A stretch of 64,000 nt of DNA from Aquimarina longa SW024. Its GTDB lineage: Bacteria; Bacteroidota; Bacteroidia; Flavobacteriales; Flavobacteriaceae. Where the stretch lies: NCBI RefSeq assembly GCF_001401755.1, contig NZ_AVQK01000014.1:186001-250000 (forward strand), given 5' to 3'. Below the pieces are notes generated by a model. The model was not told the DNA's origin. It saw only the letters and a list, made by a program, of their open reading frames with translations, and did no database searches. Every line of letters begins with the position of its first letter. Positions within the stretch are counted from its first letter, which is position 1. Both the position numbers and the translations under genes were made by a program. Shown here piece by piece: positions 1 through 8,888 of this stretch.

Positions 1-358
1 TAATTAACGAAAAAAGCGAACATATAACAACTTTTTCTGTTACTGTTTTGGTAAGGGGAATATCATGTTGTATGAGTACAAAGCTGTTCACATATTTAAA
101 ATATTCTGTTTCAGTTTCTGATGATTCTGATGCTGCTGTTGTGACTTTGTCTTTGGTTTTAAGAAGTTCTTTATATTCTTCGGTAAATCGATAGGCAATA
201 ATTCTACCATTGGCAATGGCCTGTATAGGGGTGTTTAGTCCTTCTATATGTACTCCTCCGTGCCAAGTGTTTAAGTGACTAATGAGATATTTACCAAAAC
301 GATTATTGAATTTTAAGTTTTGGTTAGGTCCACTTTTTTCTGGATCACTTATTTTCAT
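1..358 (-). CDS. M23-peptidase-like domain protein (3' part cut by window edge)
   Basis: An open frame starts at the ATG at 358 (reverse strand) and runs off the window edge without a stop, so 119 codons are visible. Residues about 33-55 contain WHGGVHIEG followed by PIQAIANGRIIAYR. This resembles the 'H-x-G-x-D ... V-A-A-x-G-x-V' core of M23/LytM-type domains, but the aspartate expected after the first His is a His here. The domain could therefore be degenerate or have a different metal site. It lies 14 bp downstream of the PAAR gene on the same strand, so it is probably co-transcribed with the VgrG-PAAR spike. That placement suggests a cargo effector or a spike-associated adaptor (inference). 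The frame is too short for the usual 60-aa listing only because it is truncated. The M23 assignment is by motif only. Confidence 0.6.
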   Translation of the reverse strand, partial: MKISDPEKSGPNQNLKFNNRFGKYLISHLNTWHGGVHIEGLNTPIQAIANGRIIAYRFTEEYKELLKTKDKVTTAASESSETETEYFKYVNSFVLIQHDIPLTKTVTEKVVICSLFSLI

Positions 359-372
359 AATAGTTTTTAGTT

Positions 373-834
373 TTATAGGCTTAGTCCAGTTTTATCTAAT
401 CGTCCACTTTCTTCTGCCTCTTCTCTCAACTGTTCTTGATTTTCTTGTGCTTCTCTAGTATTGCCGAGTATGCGATTGGTAATAGAGATGGTGGGGAAGG
501 GTATCTCTGCAATGGGCATTACTGCTCTTGGTTGGCTACATCCTGTACCGATTAGTACGGTAGGGTTGCCTTCTGTAATACTACCGCCGTGTGCTGTGAG
601 GTCTCCTATAGTACTGGCTGGTCTACCGCCGATCAGTACACTGGTGACTCCTGTTGCGACGGTGTCTACTGCTCCTATACAGATACATAGGTCGCCTACT
701 ACTGCGGCAGATTTATCACCGATCAATACACTGGGTACTCCGGGTCCTATAATTATTCCTCCTACATGGGGTACGGTACCCGAACACATGGGGCATAGGT
801 GCATACTATCTATTGTTGCTGCTGGTCCTGGCAT
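373..834 (-). CDS. PAAR-domain type VI secretion tip protein
   Basis: 153 aa. The start MPGPAATIDSMHLCP and the regularly spaced pattern of GxP-SVLIG-A-VGD-C / TSVLIGGRPAS-GD / GNPTVLIG are the repeats of PAAR proteins, which form the conical metal-binding tip on VgrG. Candidate metal ligands are the Cys and His residues near residues 12-24 and 48-52. Residues about 1-105 form the PAAR cone. The last 45 residues are charged and probably helical, and could contact a neighbouring effector. The ATG at 834 lies 2 bp beyond the VgrG stop, so the two are tightly coupled. The system is probably the Bacteroidetes type VI secretion system (subtype iii), but no sheath or baseplate gene is in the window, so a related contractile system cannot be excluded. 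Confidence 0.88.
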   Translation of the reverse strand: MPGPAATIDSMHLCPMCSGTVPHVGGIIIGPGVPSVLIGDKSAAVVGDLCICIGAVDTVATGVTSVLIGGRPASTIGDLTAHGGSITEGNPTVLIGTGCSQPRAVMPIAEIPFPTISITNRILGNTREAQENQEQLREEAEESGRLDKTGLSL

Positions 835-836
835 AG

Positions 837-2672
837 TTAATTGATTTTTACGATTGTTGCGCTTACTTCTGTAAGGGTTTGTCCTGTTATTTTGGTTTGT
901 GTACCATTGATCTCAGCGGTGGTTTGCCCTTCTATAGTGGTGTTCTGCGCTGTGGCAGTAAGGTTTCTTATAGCTTGTAGTGCTAGATTACTGCTACTTC
1001 TAGCAGTCATATCGCCAGTGGATTGTAGTGCTACAGTGCCTTCTGCTAATGCGCTAAGGTCTTGCTTTGCTGCTACTTGTATATTTTGATTGGCTTGGAT
1101 ATCGATGTGCTCCTCTGCAGCGATACGGATATTCTTAGCGGTGATCTCTATGTTTTCTGTAGCGGTAATGGATAATGATTTTTCTTGGGTATTAAAACTA
1201 ATCCTACTGCCTTCATTATCATAGATATTGATCATCTCTTGCCCCTCAGTATCATTGAGCTCTATGGTATGACCGCTACGGGTTCGGGTTACTTTTTTAT
1301 TGTTAGCATCAGAGCTCCATTGATCGGGTTTATTAATGCCTGTATATACTGCTCCGATTACATAGGGTTGTGCTATGTCTGCTGAGTGGTAGTTTACAAT
1401 TACCGAACTATCGATCTCTGGGATCATATGGTGTCCGTAAGTAGCGCCTGTATACGGGGTAACGACTCGTATCCATGGACTGGTAGTGCCTGATTGGGTA
1501 TCAAATGGATAACGGATTTTTATACGTCCCATCTTATCGGGATCATTGGTGTCTACTACGGTAGCGGTATTGGACTGCGCTGTAGAGAATGCTCGTGTAT
1601 CGGTGAGGGGAAATATATCGATATCCATCGGTACGGCAGTGATATGATTCTGATAGCTACCGATAGCGGATAGGCTGTGTTTTATATTTGTTATTCTATA
1701 GCTACCGTAGGTTCCTCGATCATTGCGGATGCTAATGACTTTACCAACACTGATCCCCATATGGGTACTATCGCCAGTAATACTAATTTGTTGCTGTTCG
1801 GTTACTTTTTTTTGTAAAATGGCCATGGTATCCATACGTTGCTGTAGATCGGGATGCTCATAGGAGTGGTGTAGCTCTTTTGTATCATTAGGGTATAGGG
1901 CATCGGCTACGGTATTAGCGATTGCGGTTACTCCCTGTGCATTGGTGATGACATCGGTGGTGGTTGCGGTGGTTTCTTCTTCGGTATGGTAGTTATGTCC
2001 TAGGTAGGTTGTTTTTCCATGCTTGGGGGTGATCCCGATTTTAAAACTTTTTAGATCTATACCATAGGTAAGCGGGATGGTGTCGCCAAGATGTGGTTTT
2101 CCAAAATATAGGGTGTCGGTATTGTAGAGTAGGTATTCTCCTCTGGATATGGCTAATCGTTTTAGATACTGATATCGACTCTCTCCATTCATTACAGAAT
2201 ACTGCAGGGTACTATTATCCTCTGGGGCTATAGTAACGGTTAACTTAGATTGATCATAGGTGCCTAGTGTTTCTTGTACAATATCTGCTAGTGGCATCTG
2301 GTTATAGGATCGGTATTGTGGTCCACTATCGAGTATGATAGAGCTGCTATAGCCCTCGAATATTACGACATCTTCTGATGCTCCATTAAATCCTTTTTGG
2401 GGATTCATAGCGGTAATAATTCCTTTAAAGGCTAGCTCGCTATAGCCTTCTATAGCCATAATGGATCGTGCTTGTATAGAGAAATCTCTACCTAAAAACC
2501 TTCTGCTATCGCCTAGTAGACTATCTTGATCGGTGTTGCTTTCTAATACGTCTGTACGTATGGTAACGCTAAATGAAGAATGCTCGCCTACGTGCTCCTG
2601 TAATGAAAATGCTACAATATCAGAGATCTGCTCCCCGTCCATTCTAATAAAAAAATCACTTTGTAAACCCAT
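837..2672 (-). CDS. vgrG: VgrG-type spike protein (TssI)
   Basis: 611 aa, a usual length for Bacteroidetes VgrG. The N-terminal ~350 residues match the gp27-like base (bacteriophage hub fold). Residues about 365-445 are the gp5-like OB fold, recognisable from NDPDKMGRIKIRYP, SPWIRVVTPYTG and IPEIDSSVIVNY. From about residue 465 the chain becomes a series of short alternating repeats (ITATENIEITAKNIRIAAEE and following), typical of the triple-stranded beta-helix needle. No extra effector domain follows the needle. The gene leads a module of VgrG, PAAR and an M23-like protein. Base composition is higher than the surroundings: 24 and 26 G+C in the 60-base blocks at 1201 and 1261, against 20 of 60 in the block at 16081. 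The ATG at 2672 begins the conserved MGLQSDFFIRMDG; no alternative start is needed. Confidence 0.93.
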   Translation of the reverse strand: MGLQSDFFIRMDGEQISDIVAFSLQEHVGEHSSFSVTIRTDVLESNTDQDSLLGDSRRFLGRDFSIQARSIMAIEGYSELAFKGIITAMNPQKGFNGASEDVVIFEGYSSSIILDSGPQYRSYNQMPLADIVQETLGTYDQSKLTVTIAPEDNSTLQYSVMNGESRYQYLKRLAISRGEYLLYNTDTLYFGKPHLGDTIPLTYGIDLKSFKIGITPKHGKTTYLGHNYHTEEETTATTTDVITNAQGVTAIANTVADALYPNDTKELHHSYEHPDLQQRMDTMAILQKKVTEQQQISITGDSTHMGISVGKVISIRNDRGTYGSYRITNIKHSLSAIGSYQNHITAVPMDIDIFPLTDTRAFSTAQSNTATVVDTNDPDKMGRIKIRYPFDTQSGTTSPWIRVVTPYTGATYGHHMIPEIDSSVIVNYHSADIAQPYVIGAVYTGINKPDQWSSDANNKKVTRTRSGHTIELNDTEGQEMINIYDNEGSRISFNTQEKSLSITATENIEITAKNIRIAAEEHIDIQANQNIQVAAKQDLSALAEGTVALQSTGDMTARSSSNLALQAIRNLTATAQNTTIEGQTTAEINGTQTKITGQTLTEVSATIVKIN

Positions 2673-3029
2673 TTTATCTATTTTTTTTATACTTATATTA
2701 TATACGCTACTGCTACTGTGGGTAGTAGTAAAAAAACAATGATTGTATATACGTTATATATAATAGACATCGTATTGGGGTACGATTGGGGTGTCTACGA
2801 ACTTCATACAAAACTACATACTTATTGGTTGTTCTGTATGTTATCTTTTTGTAACCATAGGTATTTTGTGGGATTGACGTATCGGTCATTGCATCAGTTA
2901 GTATTTGATGGTTATAGCTCTAAAACACTATTAAATAAAGGAACTATCCTTAGTAAAATGACAATTGATGTTTATAAACCAGAGTGATTTAGGTAGGTAC
3001 TGTTTTGTTAACTAGTAGTTTATAAGTAG

Positions 3030-3053
3030 AATCAGGCTAGCCTGATTTTTTTT
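3030..3053 (+). terminator. Orphan rho-independent terminator
   Basis: AATCAGG-CTAG-CCTGATT forms a 7-bp stem with a tetraloop, followed by seven T. It is oriented for plus-strand transcription, yet no convincing plus-strand gene precedes it. Either the 2718-2987 frame or a small RNA starting near the vgrG promoter could be what it ends. Confidence 0.65.
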
Positions 3054-3103
3054 GTGTTGTTAAAAAATAATTAGATATAGTAAAAAAGCTAGTGTATATA
3101 AAT

Positions 3104-3220
3104 ATGGGTTTATTCATTACGTATGTAAGTTATTTCATATTTAGAGTTTTAAAATCAATAACCATCACCCTAATAGTATTGATTATAATAGCAGTATCGG
3201 ATGCTGTTAATGTGATGTAA
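3104..3220 (+). CDS. Possible 38-aa single-TM small protein
   Basis: ATG at 3104, stop at 3218-3220. The product begins MGLFITYVSYFIFRVLKS and then has a strongly hydrophobic run (ITITLIVLIIIAV), consistent with one membrane helix. It stands alone in a spacer between divergent operons. I see no clear ribosome-binding site and no family. It may be chance in AT-rich DNA, where Ile/Leu-rich frames are common. Confidence 0.2.
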   Translation: MGLFITYVSYFIFRVLKSITITLIVLIIIAVSDAVNVM

Positions 3221-3551
3221 CTTATTTGTTTACAGTAGGTTTTCTATAGATTGTTTGAGGTAAAACAGTATCCTGATGAGAGAAAAAAAGAGTAATTTTA
3301 TCTTAGTATAATAAGAATTGTTTTTTTTAAATATTCACTCTTCCTTTGATTTTTATGGTTAAAATTCCTAATAGAGTTTCTAAGTGGATCAGTTAATTTT
3401 TTAGGATGTAATAAGAGTATAAATAGATAGAGAATGTAGGATTAGATTTTTTTTTTTGATGTATCGATCTAAATTGTTGTTATATACAGATAACGCTACC
3501 TCAATACGGGGGCTAAAAAAAATAGCATAACATAATAGTAGTATTGCGAAA

Positions 3552-4643
3552 ATGAAAATTGTACATATTATATCAAGCCTAAATATTGGAGGTGCCGAAA
3601 ACTTTGTAGTTCAGTTAGCTAATGCACAGTCTGTATCTAATGATGTGATGTTGATTATTCTAGGGATTACAGATTCTAAAAGGAATTATATGGCATCAGT
3701 GCTCCCATCTATTGTAGTTAAATCTATGGGATGGACTTATAAATATTCGATTAGACAATTTCTGCAGTTAAACACGTTGATTGGTAAGATTAAGCCAGAG
3801 GTGATACATGTGCATTTACATAATCCACTGTATTATGTATATGGTATTTCTTTAATCAGACCACAGATTAAATATATCCATACGGTGCATAACAGTTTTA
3901 CTGTTTGGAAAAAATGCTTTAGCTATCTCAATGCATTACGTTTTATAAATAATAGAATTACCCATGTATGTATCGCGTTTAGAATATATAAAGACTTACG
4001 GCGTGCTTATCCTAAACTAAAAAGTGTAAAGATTACTAATGGTATAGCACATTATATTCCTAAAAGAAGTGCGACAGAAATTAGTGCTTTTTGGCATGGA
4101 TTTTCTACAACATCAGATGCTAAAATCCAGTTTCTAGCAATAGGAAATATTAGTAAATATAAGAACTTTAAACTCTTAGCGCTTAGTTATCAGTCTGTAT
4201 ATGAGAGGTATAAGAATGCAATGTGCGTGCAGATTGGTAGAGTGATCGATAGTAGATTGTTTGCTGAATTAAAAGATATAAATACTCCTAATTTATTTTT
4301 TTCTGGAGGACAAGAGAATGCAGCAGATTTTTTAGCAGAAGCAGATGCTTTAATTATTTGTTCTACCAACGAAGGAATGCCTATTGTAGCATTAGAGGCA
4401 TTGTCTATGGGGGTTCCTATAATTAGTACTCCTGCAGGAGGGATGATGAGTATTATTAAAGATGGGTATAATGGATTTATTACTACAGATTTTGAAGAAG
4501 CATCATTATATAAGGCAATCACTAAGTTTATAGAGTTACCAACAGTAAAAAAACAAGAGTTATCGGATAATGCTCGAGAATGTTTTGAAACTAATTATGA
4601 GATTATGCAGATAGAGAAAAATTATGAATCTTGTTATCAATGA
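3552..4643 (+). CDS. Family 4 glycosyltransferase
   Basis: 363 aa, soluble GT-B fold expected at the inner face of the membrane. The N-terminus MKIVHIISSLNIGGAENFV is the typical GT4 beginning (Rossmann strand followed by GGAE). Residues about 275-315 carry NEGMPIVALEALSMGVPII and then PAGGMMSIIKDGYNG, the nucleotide-sugar-binding E-x7-E region of the GT1/GT4 C-terminal domain. It probably adds a sugar from a nucleotide donor to a lipid-linked repeat unit. The sugar cannot be told from sequence. It is the first gene of a plus-strand run ending at 12654; the next gene starts 3 bp after its stop. Confidence 0.87.
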   Translation: MKIVHIISSLNIGGAENFVVQLANAQSVSNDVMLIILGITDSKRNYMASVLPSIVVKSMGWTYKYSIRQFLQLNTLIGKIKPEVIHVHLHNPLYYVYGISLIRPQIKYIHTVHNSFTVWKKCFSYLNALRFINNRITHVCIAFRIYKDLRRAYPKLKSVKITNGIAHYIPKRSATEISAFWHGFSTTSDAKIQFLAIGNISKYKNFKLLALSYQSVYERYKNAMCVQIGRVIDSRLFAELKDINTPNLFFSGGQENAADFLAEADALIICSTNEGMPIVALEALSMGVPIISTPAGGMMSIIKDGYNGFITTDFEEASLYKAITKFIELPTVKKQELSDNARECFETNYEIMQIEKNYESCYQ

Positions 4644-4646
4644 TTT

Positions 4647-6056
4647 ATGTATTGGACTAAACAACAGTCAAATATAAGTATATCCTTTGCCATAAGTATT
4701 GTCGTATTGCATATACTATTATTTCCGTATTATATAATGCCATTGCCTATCCTGTTTACAGGTTTGGGGGTTATTATTTTTTTTATAGCAGGATTACAGT
4801 ATTATTCTCAGGCATGGTCAAAAAAAGATAGTTTTATCCATAGAATCTTTGTGCATAGTTTCTTTTACCGGTTAATTGCAATAGGACTATTATACCTTCT
4901 TACATTATTGTATGACCCGGCTAATTTACCGATGGAGGTTTATGCACAGGATTCTTGGAATTATCATTATTCTGGGATAATGGTTGCAGATGCTATAAAA
5001 GATGGGAGAAGTATTTTTATTACGTTATCTAATTTCTGGAGAAGTGAGGCAGATTATGGTTTTTCTATAATTATTGGTTTTTTCTATGCTGTTTTTGGGA
5101 AAAGTATTCTGGTAATCAAAATATGTAATGCCATATTAGGGAGTATTACTGTAGTTAGAATATACCAAATCACCAGAATTTCTTATGACGAGAGACGAGC
5201 GCGATTAGCAGGTATAATTACGATGCTAATGCCACCGTTATTGTGGTTTACTGGGTTTTTCTTAAAAGAAACTTTCTTGATATTTATTATTGTACATATC
5301 GCCTACCTAATCAATCTGATCATTATACATAAGAAATTTAGAGTAATCAATTCATTAATAGTTTTAGTCTTGTTTGGAGCAGTATTCTATTTTAGAGTAG
5401 TATTGGCTCCTTTATTATTGGGGTGTATTATACTTCAGATCTTATGCTATAAAACGACTAATAAAAACTATCGGTTATCCTCGATATTCATTTCTATACT
5501 TTTTGTTATAGGTAGTTTTTGGGTAATGAATGTTTTAGGGATGAACAAGCATATAGAGGCTGCAATCGAAGCTAGTAAAGATCAATTCGGAACTGAATTA
5601 AGTACAACATCCCAAAAAAGAGGAATTAGTTATGCCGCAGCAATTGTAAGTCCTCTTTTGGTGGCAGGGGCTATTATAACACCTTTTCCTTCATTACTAA
5701 ATTTTGAAGAAGCACAACTGGGAATCTTTTCACATTTTCAGAACGAGATTATAAGAAACTGCTTGTACTTTTTTGTTTTTATAGGGTTGTATAGGGCCTA
5801 TAAACATCGGCAGAGAGGAGTATTGTTTCTAGGAGGGTTTTCTATCCTGTATATATTGATATTAGCAATTTCTGGGATTTCTTTTCAAGATCGGTTTCAG
5901 ATACTGGCACTTCCTTTTTTGATCATTTTTATGGCAGATGGGATTGTAACAACATATCCTAAAAAGAATATGTATTGGATTAGGTATCTATCCGTGATTT
6001 TTGCAGCAATACTATTATGGAATTTGTTTAAACTGTCTAATAGAGGACTACTATAA
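4647..6056 (+). CDS. Multi-pass GT-C-type glycosyltransferase (ArnT/PMT-like)
   Basis: 469 aa with about 11-13 hydrophobic segments. After the second or third helix comes an extracytoplasmic loop with EVYAQDSWNYHYSG. The early Asp is the position of the catalytic acid in GT-C enzymes of the ArnT/PMT/GT39 group. The following stretch (GFFYAVFGKSILVIKICNAI, then ITMLMPPLLWFTGFFLKE) has the helix pattern familiar from this group. Such enzymes use a polyprenyl-phosphate sugar and transfer it on the periplasmic side. No other membrane protein in this cluster is a candidate polymerase, so a Wzy role is also possible. It sits between a GT4 and the asparagine-synthase-like gene with spacings of 3 and 14 bp. 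Confidence 0.65.
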   Translation: MYWTKQQSNISISFAISIVVLHILLFPYYIMPLPILFTGLGVIIFFIAGLQYYSQAWSKKDSFIHRIFVHSFFYRLIAIGLLYLLTLLYDPANLPMEVYAQDSWNYHYSGIMVADAIKDGRSIFITLSNFWRSEADYGFSIIIGFFYAVFGKSILVIKICNAILGSITVVRIYQITRISYDERRARLAGIITMLMPPLLWFTGFFLKETFLIFIIVHIAYLINLIIIHKKFRVINSLIVLVLFGAVFYFRVVLAPLLLGCIILQILCYKTTNKNYRLSSIFISILFVIGSFWVMNVLGMNKHIEAAIEASKDQFGTELSTTSQKRGISYAAAIVSPLLVAGAIITPFPSLLNFEEAQLGIFSHFQNEIIRNCLYFFVFIGLYRAYKHRQRGVLFLGGFSILYILILAISGISFQDRFQILALPFLIIFMADGIVTTYPKKNMYWIRYLSVIFAAILLWNLFKLSNRGLL

Positions 6057-6070
6057 ATCAAATAATTTAG

Positions 6071-7840
6071 ATGAGCGATTTTATTATTTTACATAAAAAT
6101 TTAGTCTGTGAGAAATCAGAAAAAAGAATCATACAACTAACTAACGAATGGTTTATGGTTTTAACAAGTACTACATATTCTGAATATAATTCTGGTACTA
6201 CCAAAGTAATTATAATAGGAGATTATATAGATTCTTCAGAAAAAATAGTAGAAATCAATGATGACGATATTCCAAAACTTAAAGGGCATTTTTATGCTAT
6301 TGTTCTAAAAGAAGAAAAAATAAAAGTATACAATAGTTTTTTTAGCATGTTACCTGTTTATTATACTAAAGAGGAGCTATTTATTTCTTCTTCGATACAA
6401 TTCATAAAACAATATATAAATAGTGATCTAACAATAGACAAGAAATTTATTTTAGAAAACCTACTGTTTAACTATGGTATTTTTAATAGGACATTATATA
6501 ATGAAATCCATTTATTAGCATGCCATTCTTTTATTGAGTTAGCGCATCATAAAATTACGGTCAATAAGCATTATACGATCACAGATTTATTTGTACCATC
6601 TCCTAAAAAAGGAAAAAAAGTGGTGGATGATATAAGTAATTTGTTTATAGCTACGGTAAAGGATTACTTGCCAGAACAAGAATTTGATATTGCTTTTACA
6701 AGCGGTTTTGATGGTAGAACATTGGTAAGCTGTGCGATTAACCATTGTAAAAGATTTAAAACATTTTCTTTTGGTAGATCAGAAAATAATGATGTAAAGA
6801 TTCCTCTGGCTAATGCGGATGAATTAAAGGTGCCTTATCAATATTTTGATCTTGGTGATGAGAACTATATATTATCTGAGTATTATAAGAATGCTACAGA
6901 ATATAGCTCATCGGGATATATGGGAAACGGTTTTATATACCCTCACTTTTTATATAGTACTAAAAAAGTAGCAGAGCAAACAAATTATCTGATATCAGGG
7001 GCAGGCGGTAGTGAACTGTTTAGAGCATTGCATATCACAGGAGCAGTAACTTCACAGACTTTGGCAAAAATATTTACAACTCAGGATGAGTCAGAGTTAG
7101 CAGAAATTATTAAGAAAGCTAAGCCTCTTAGGGTATTATATATGGAAGAATTTACAACAGAATTGGATGAACTCATAGCAGAAATTATTGCTTATAAAAA
7201 AACACTACCTAAAAACCTATCTACAAATCAACAGTTTTACATTTTTGTATTCGAAGAAGTATTTAGGAAATTCTTTGGGCAATGGATTACAACGCAGCAA
7301 CAGTATCTGACTGTTAGGACTCCATTTCTGGATTATAATTTTATAAAAACATTACTGACTACAGTATATGCCGGTGCTAATAATGATTTTTTTACCAAAA
7401 ATCCACTAAAGCGTATGAAAGGGCAATATGTATATGCTGATATCATAAAAAAAACAAACCAAAAGATATATAGACAGGTAACAGGAAAAGGATATCGCCC
7501 TATTGATGTTAGAAATCCTAAGTATCTTTTAAATCTTCTTCTTCCATTTTTAAAAAAAAGAATACAGAAAAAAGCTAAAAAAACAAACTTGGATAATCTG
7601 GGAATCATTTCTGGTATCAAGGCAAATGAAAAAAAGATACACCTATTGATAGCCCAAAAACAATCATTTTTTGATGCCGAAATACTAACTATTATGCTTA
7701 CCAATTTATCCCCATATACTCCAGAAAAAGATCGAGATACATTAGCACTATCATTAGCTATATTGTATAACCTATCAAGTCATTTTATTTTACCAAAAAC
7801 AGAAACTCATGAAGTCTATAGTAGCGTTAACAGATTATAA
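6071..7840 (+). CDS. Asparagine-synthase-like amidotransferase, N-terminal Cys absent
   Basis: 589 aa. Residues about 1-170 keep the class II glutamine amidotransferase fold pattern (LKGHFYAIVLKEEKIKVYNS, then MLPVYYTKEELFISSSIQF). The chain begins MSDFII, however, so the nucleophilic Cys2 is missing and glutaminase activity is unlikely. Residues about 205-225 hold FTSGFDGRTLVS, a variant of the SGGxDS PPi-loop of the asparagine synthetase ATP-binding domain. The C-terminal part is helical with basic patches. The enzyme probably adenylates a carboxyl group and condenses it with an amine other than glutamine-derived ammonia (inference). Its last 32 bases overlap the ATP-grasp gene in another frame, which points to coupled translation and a joint task in modifying the glycan. 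Confidence 0.75.
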   Translation: MSDFIILHKNLVCEKSEKRIIQLTNEWFMVLTSTTYSEYNSGTTKVIIIGDYIDSSEKIVEINDDDIPKLKGHFYAIVLKEEKIKVYNSFFSMLPVYYTKEELFISSSIQFIKQYINSDLTIDKKFILENLLFNYGIFNRTLYNEIHLLACHSFIELAHHKITVNKHYTITDLFVPSPKKGKKVVDDISNLFIATVKDYLPEQEFDIAFTSGFDGRTLVSCAINHCKRFKTFSFGRSENNDVKIPLANADELKVPYQYFDLGDENYILSEYYKNATEYSSSGYMGNGFIYPHFLYSTKKVAEQTNYLISGAGGSELFRALHITGAVTSQTLAKIFTTQDESELAEIIKKAKPLRVLYMEEFTTELDELIAEIIAYKKTLPKNLSTNQQFYIFVFEEVFRKFFGQWITTQQQYLTVRTPFLDYNFIKTLLTTVYAGANNDFFTKNPLKRMKGQYVYADIIKKTNQKIYRQVTGKGYRPIDVRNPKYLLNLLLPFLKKRIQKKAKKTNLDNLGIISGIKANEKKIHLLIAQKQSFFDAEILTIMLTNLSPYTPEKDRDTLALSLAILYNLSSHFILPKTETHEVYSSVNRL

Positions 7841-8870
7841 ATCAAAATTTGGTTCTAAACATTTTGATGTTCCATATCGTAGTGGGATGGATAAAGATAA
7901 GTTGTCTAAATATTTTTATGATTTAGAGTATAGATTAGAATACAAATATTTTAATGATATTAATTTAGCAGATGATATTTTTAATGGTAGAGATGTGATT
8001 TATACATCTTCTGAAGATATAGGATATAAATATAAATCCTATATCGAAGATATAATCTATGCATTGGAGCTATCAGGTGTTACTGTTATCCCAGCATACA
8101 AACATTTAAAAGCCAATAATAATAAGGTTTTTATGGAGCTGATGAGACAATATGAGGGGTTAACAGGCAATATCGAATCCCAAATTTTTGGATCTATGAA
8201 AGATCTTTTAATGCATTTAGATACAATACAATATCCTATCGTATTTAAAACCTCTGGTGGAGCATCGGGGACAGGTGTCTGTCTTATAAAATCAGAGAAA
8301 GAATTAATTGGCAAAGTAAAAGAAATCAATAAGCGAGAGTATAGTATGGATCTAAGAGATTACGGTAGATCTCTAAAACATAAAGGATATATAAGAGAAT
8401 CACTATATCGAGAGAAATTTATATTACAAAAATTTATTCCTGATCTTCAGAATGATTGGAAAGTATACATTTTTGGAGAACGATTATACATCTTTAAACG
8501 TCCGTTGTTAAAAGGACGTGGTATTAAAGCTAGTGGAGGAGGGTATGATAATTACTTCTATGGATTAGAAGCAGAAGCTCCCAATGGTCTTTTTGATTTT
8601 GCTCAGGAAATATATAAAAAATTAGATGTCCCTCATGTTTCCATAGACATCGCATATGATGGGGATGAATTTTACCTAATAGAGTTTCAATCACTATATT
8701 TTGGAACAGCAGGAATACCTTATTCCCAAGGGTATTTTACAAAAAAAGAAGGAGTGTGGGATTTTATAACAGAAAAGCTAGAAATAGAAAAAGCGTATGC
8801 CGATAGTATTGTTTTATATATAGAAAAGAAAACTATAAAAAATAGAAGTAGTGTAAATCATAGTGTATAG
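7809..8870 (+). CDS. ATP-grasp ligase-like protein
   Basis: 353 aa. The central region (residues about 130-300) shows ATP-grasp features: YPIVFKTSGGASGTGVCLIKS is the ATP-binding loop, FILQKFIPDLQNDWKVYIFG follows it, and SIDIAYDGDEFYLIEFQSLY carries acidic metal-binding residues. ATP-grasp enzymes make amide or thioester bonds through acyl-phosphates. The ATG at 7809 lies inside the preceding gene (32-bp overlap, different frame). I keep it because the first 28 residues (LTDYKSKFGSKHFDVPYRSG) look structured. An internal Met near 7890 is an alternative. Together with its neighbour it suggests amino-acid or amide decoration of a sugar or lipid carrier. The substrate is unknown. Confidence 0.75.
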   Translation: MKSIVALTDYKSKFGSKHFDVPYRSGMDKDKLSKYFYDLEYRLEYKYFNDINLADDIFNGRDVIYTSSEDIGYKYKSYIEDIIYALELSGVTVIPAYKHLKANNNKVFMELMRQYEGLTGNIESQIFGSMKDLLMHLDTIQYPIVFKTSGGASGTGVCLIKSEKELIGKVKEINKREYSMDLRDYGRSLKHKGYIRESLYREKFILQKFIPDLQNDWKVYIFGERLYIFKRPLLKGRGIKASGGGYDNYFYGLEAEAPNGLFDFAQEIYKKLDVPHVSIDIAYDGDEFYLIEFQSLYFGTAGIPYSQGYFTKKEGVWDFITEKLEIEKAYADSIVLYIEKKTIKNRSSVNHSV

Positions 8871-8888
8871 TATAAACTAATATTTTTT

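Larger units (their letters stand above)
2673..3551. other. Long AT-rich spacer between divergent vgrG and the glycan cluster
   Basis: About 880 bases separate vgrG (minus) from the first glycosyltransferase (plus). I see one clear terminator-like hairpin on the plus strand (3030-3053) and one short hydrophobic reading frame (3104-3220). An 89-codon plus-strand frame at 2718-2987 has a low-complexity Y/L/H-rich translation and no recognisable family, so I do not call it. A TAnnTTTG-like element facing vgrG reads TAGTTTTG on the reverse strand (2809-2816), but I see no matching -33 TTTG. No tRNA or transposase remnant was recognised. Confidence 0.6.

Noticed and set aside
461..844. 127-codon plus-strand frame
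   Set aside because: Antisense to the PAAR gene; its Pro/Ile/Val-rich product mirrors the PAAR repeats and has no family of its own.
2718..2987. 89-codon plus-strand frame before the 3030 terminator
   Set aside because: Tempting because of the terminator, but the product is low-complexity (Y, L, H-rich), with no ribosome-binding site and no family; kept only as a note.
3400..3551. JUMPstart/ops or UpxY-type control of the glycan operon
   Set aside because: No GGCGGTAG-like element and no NusG-like gene was seen in the window.
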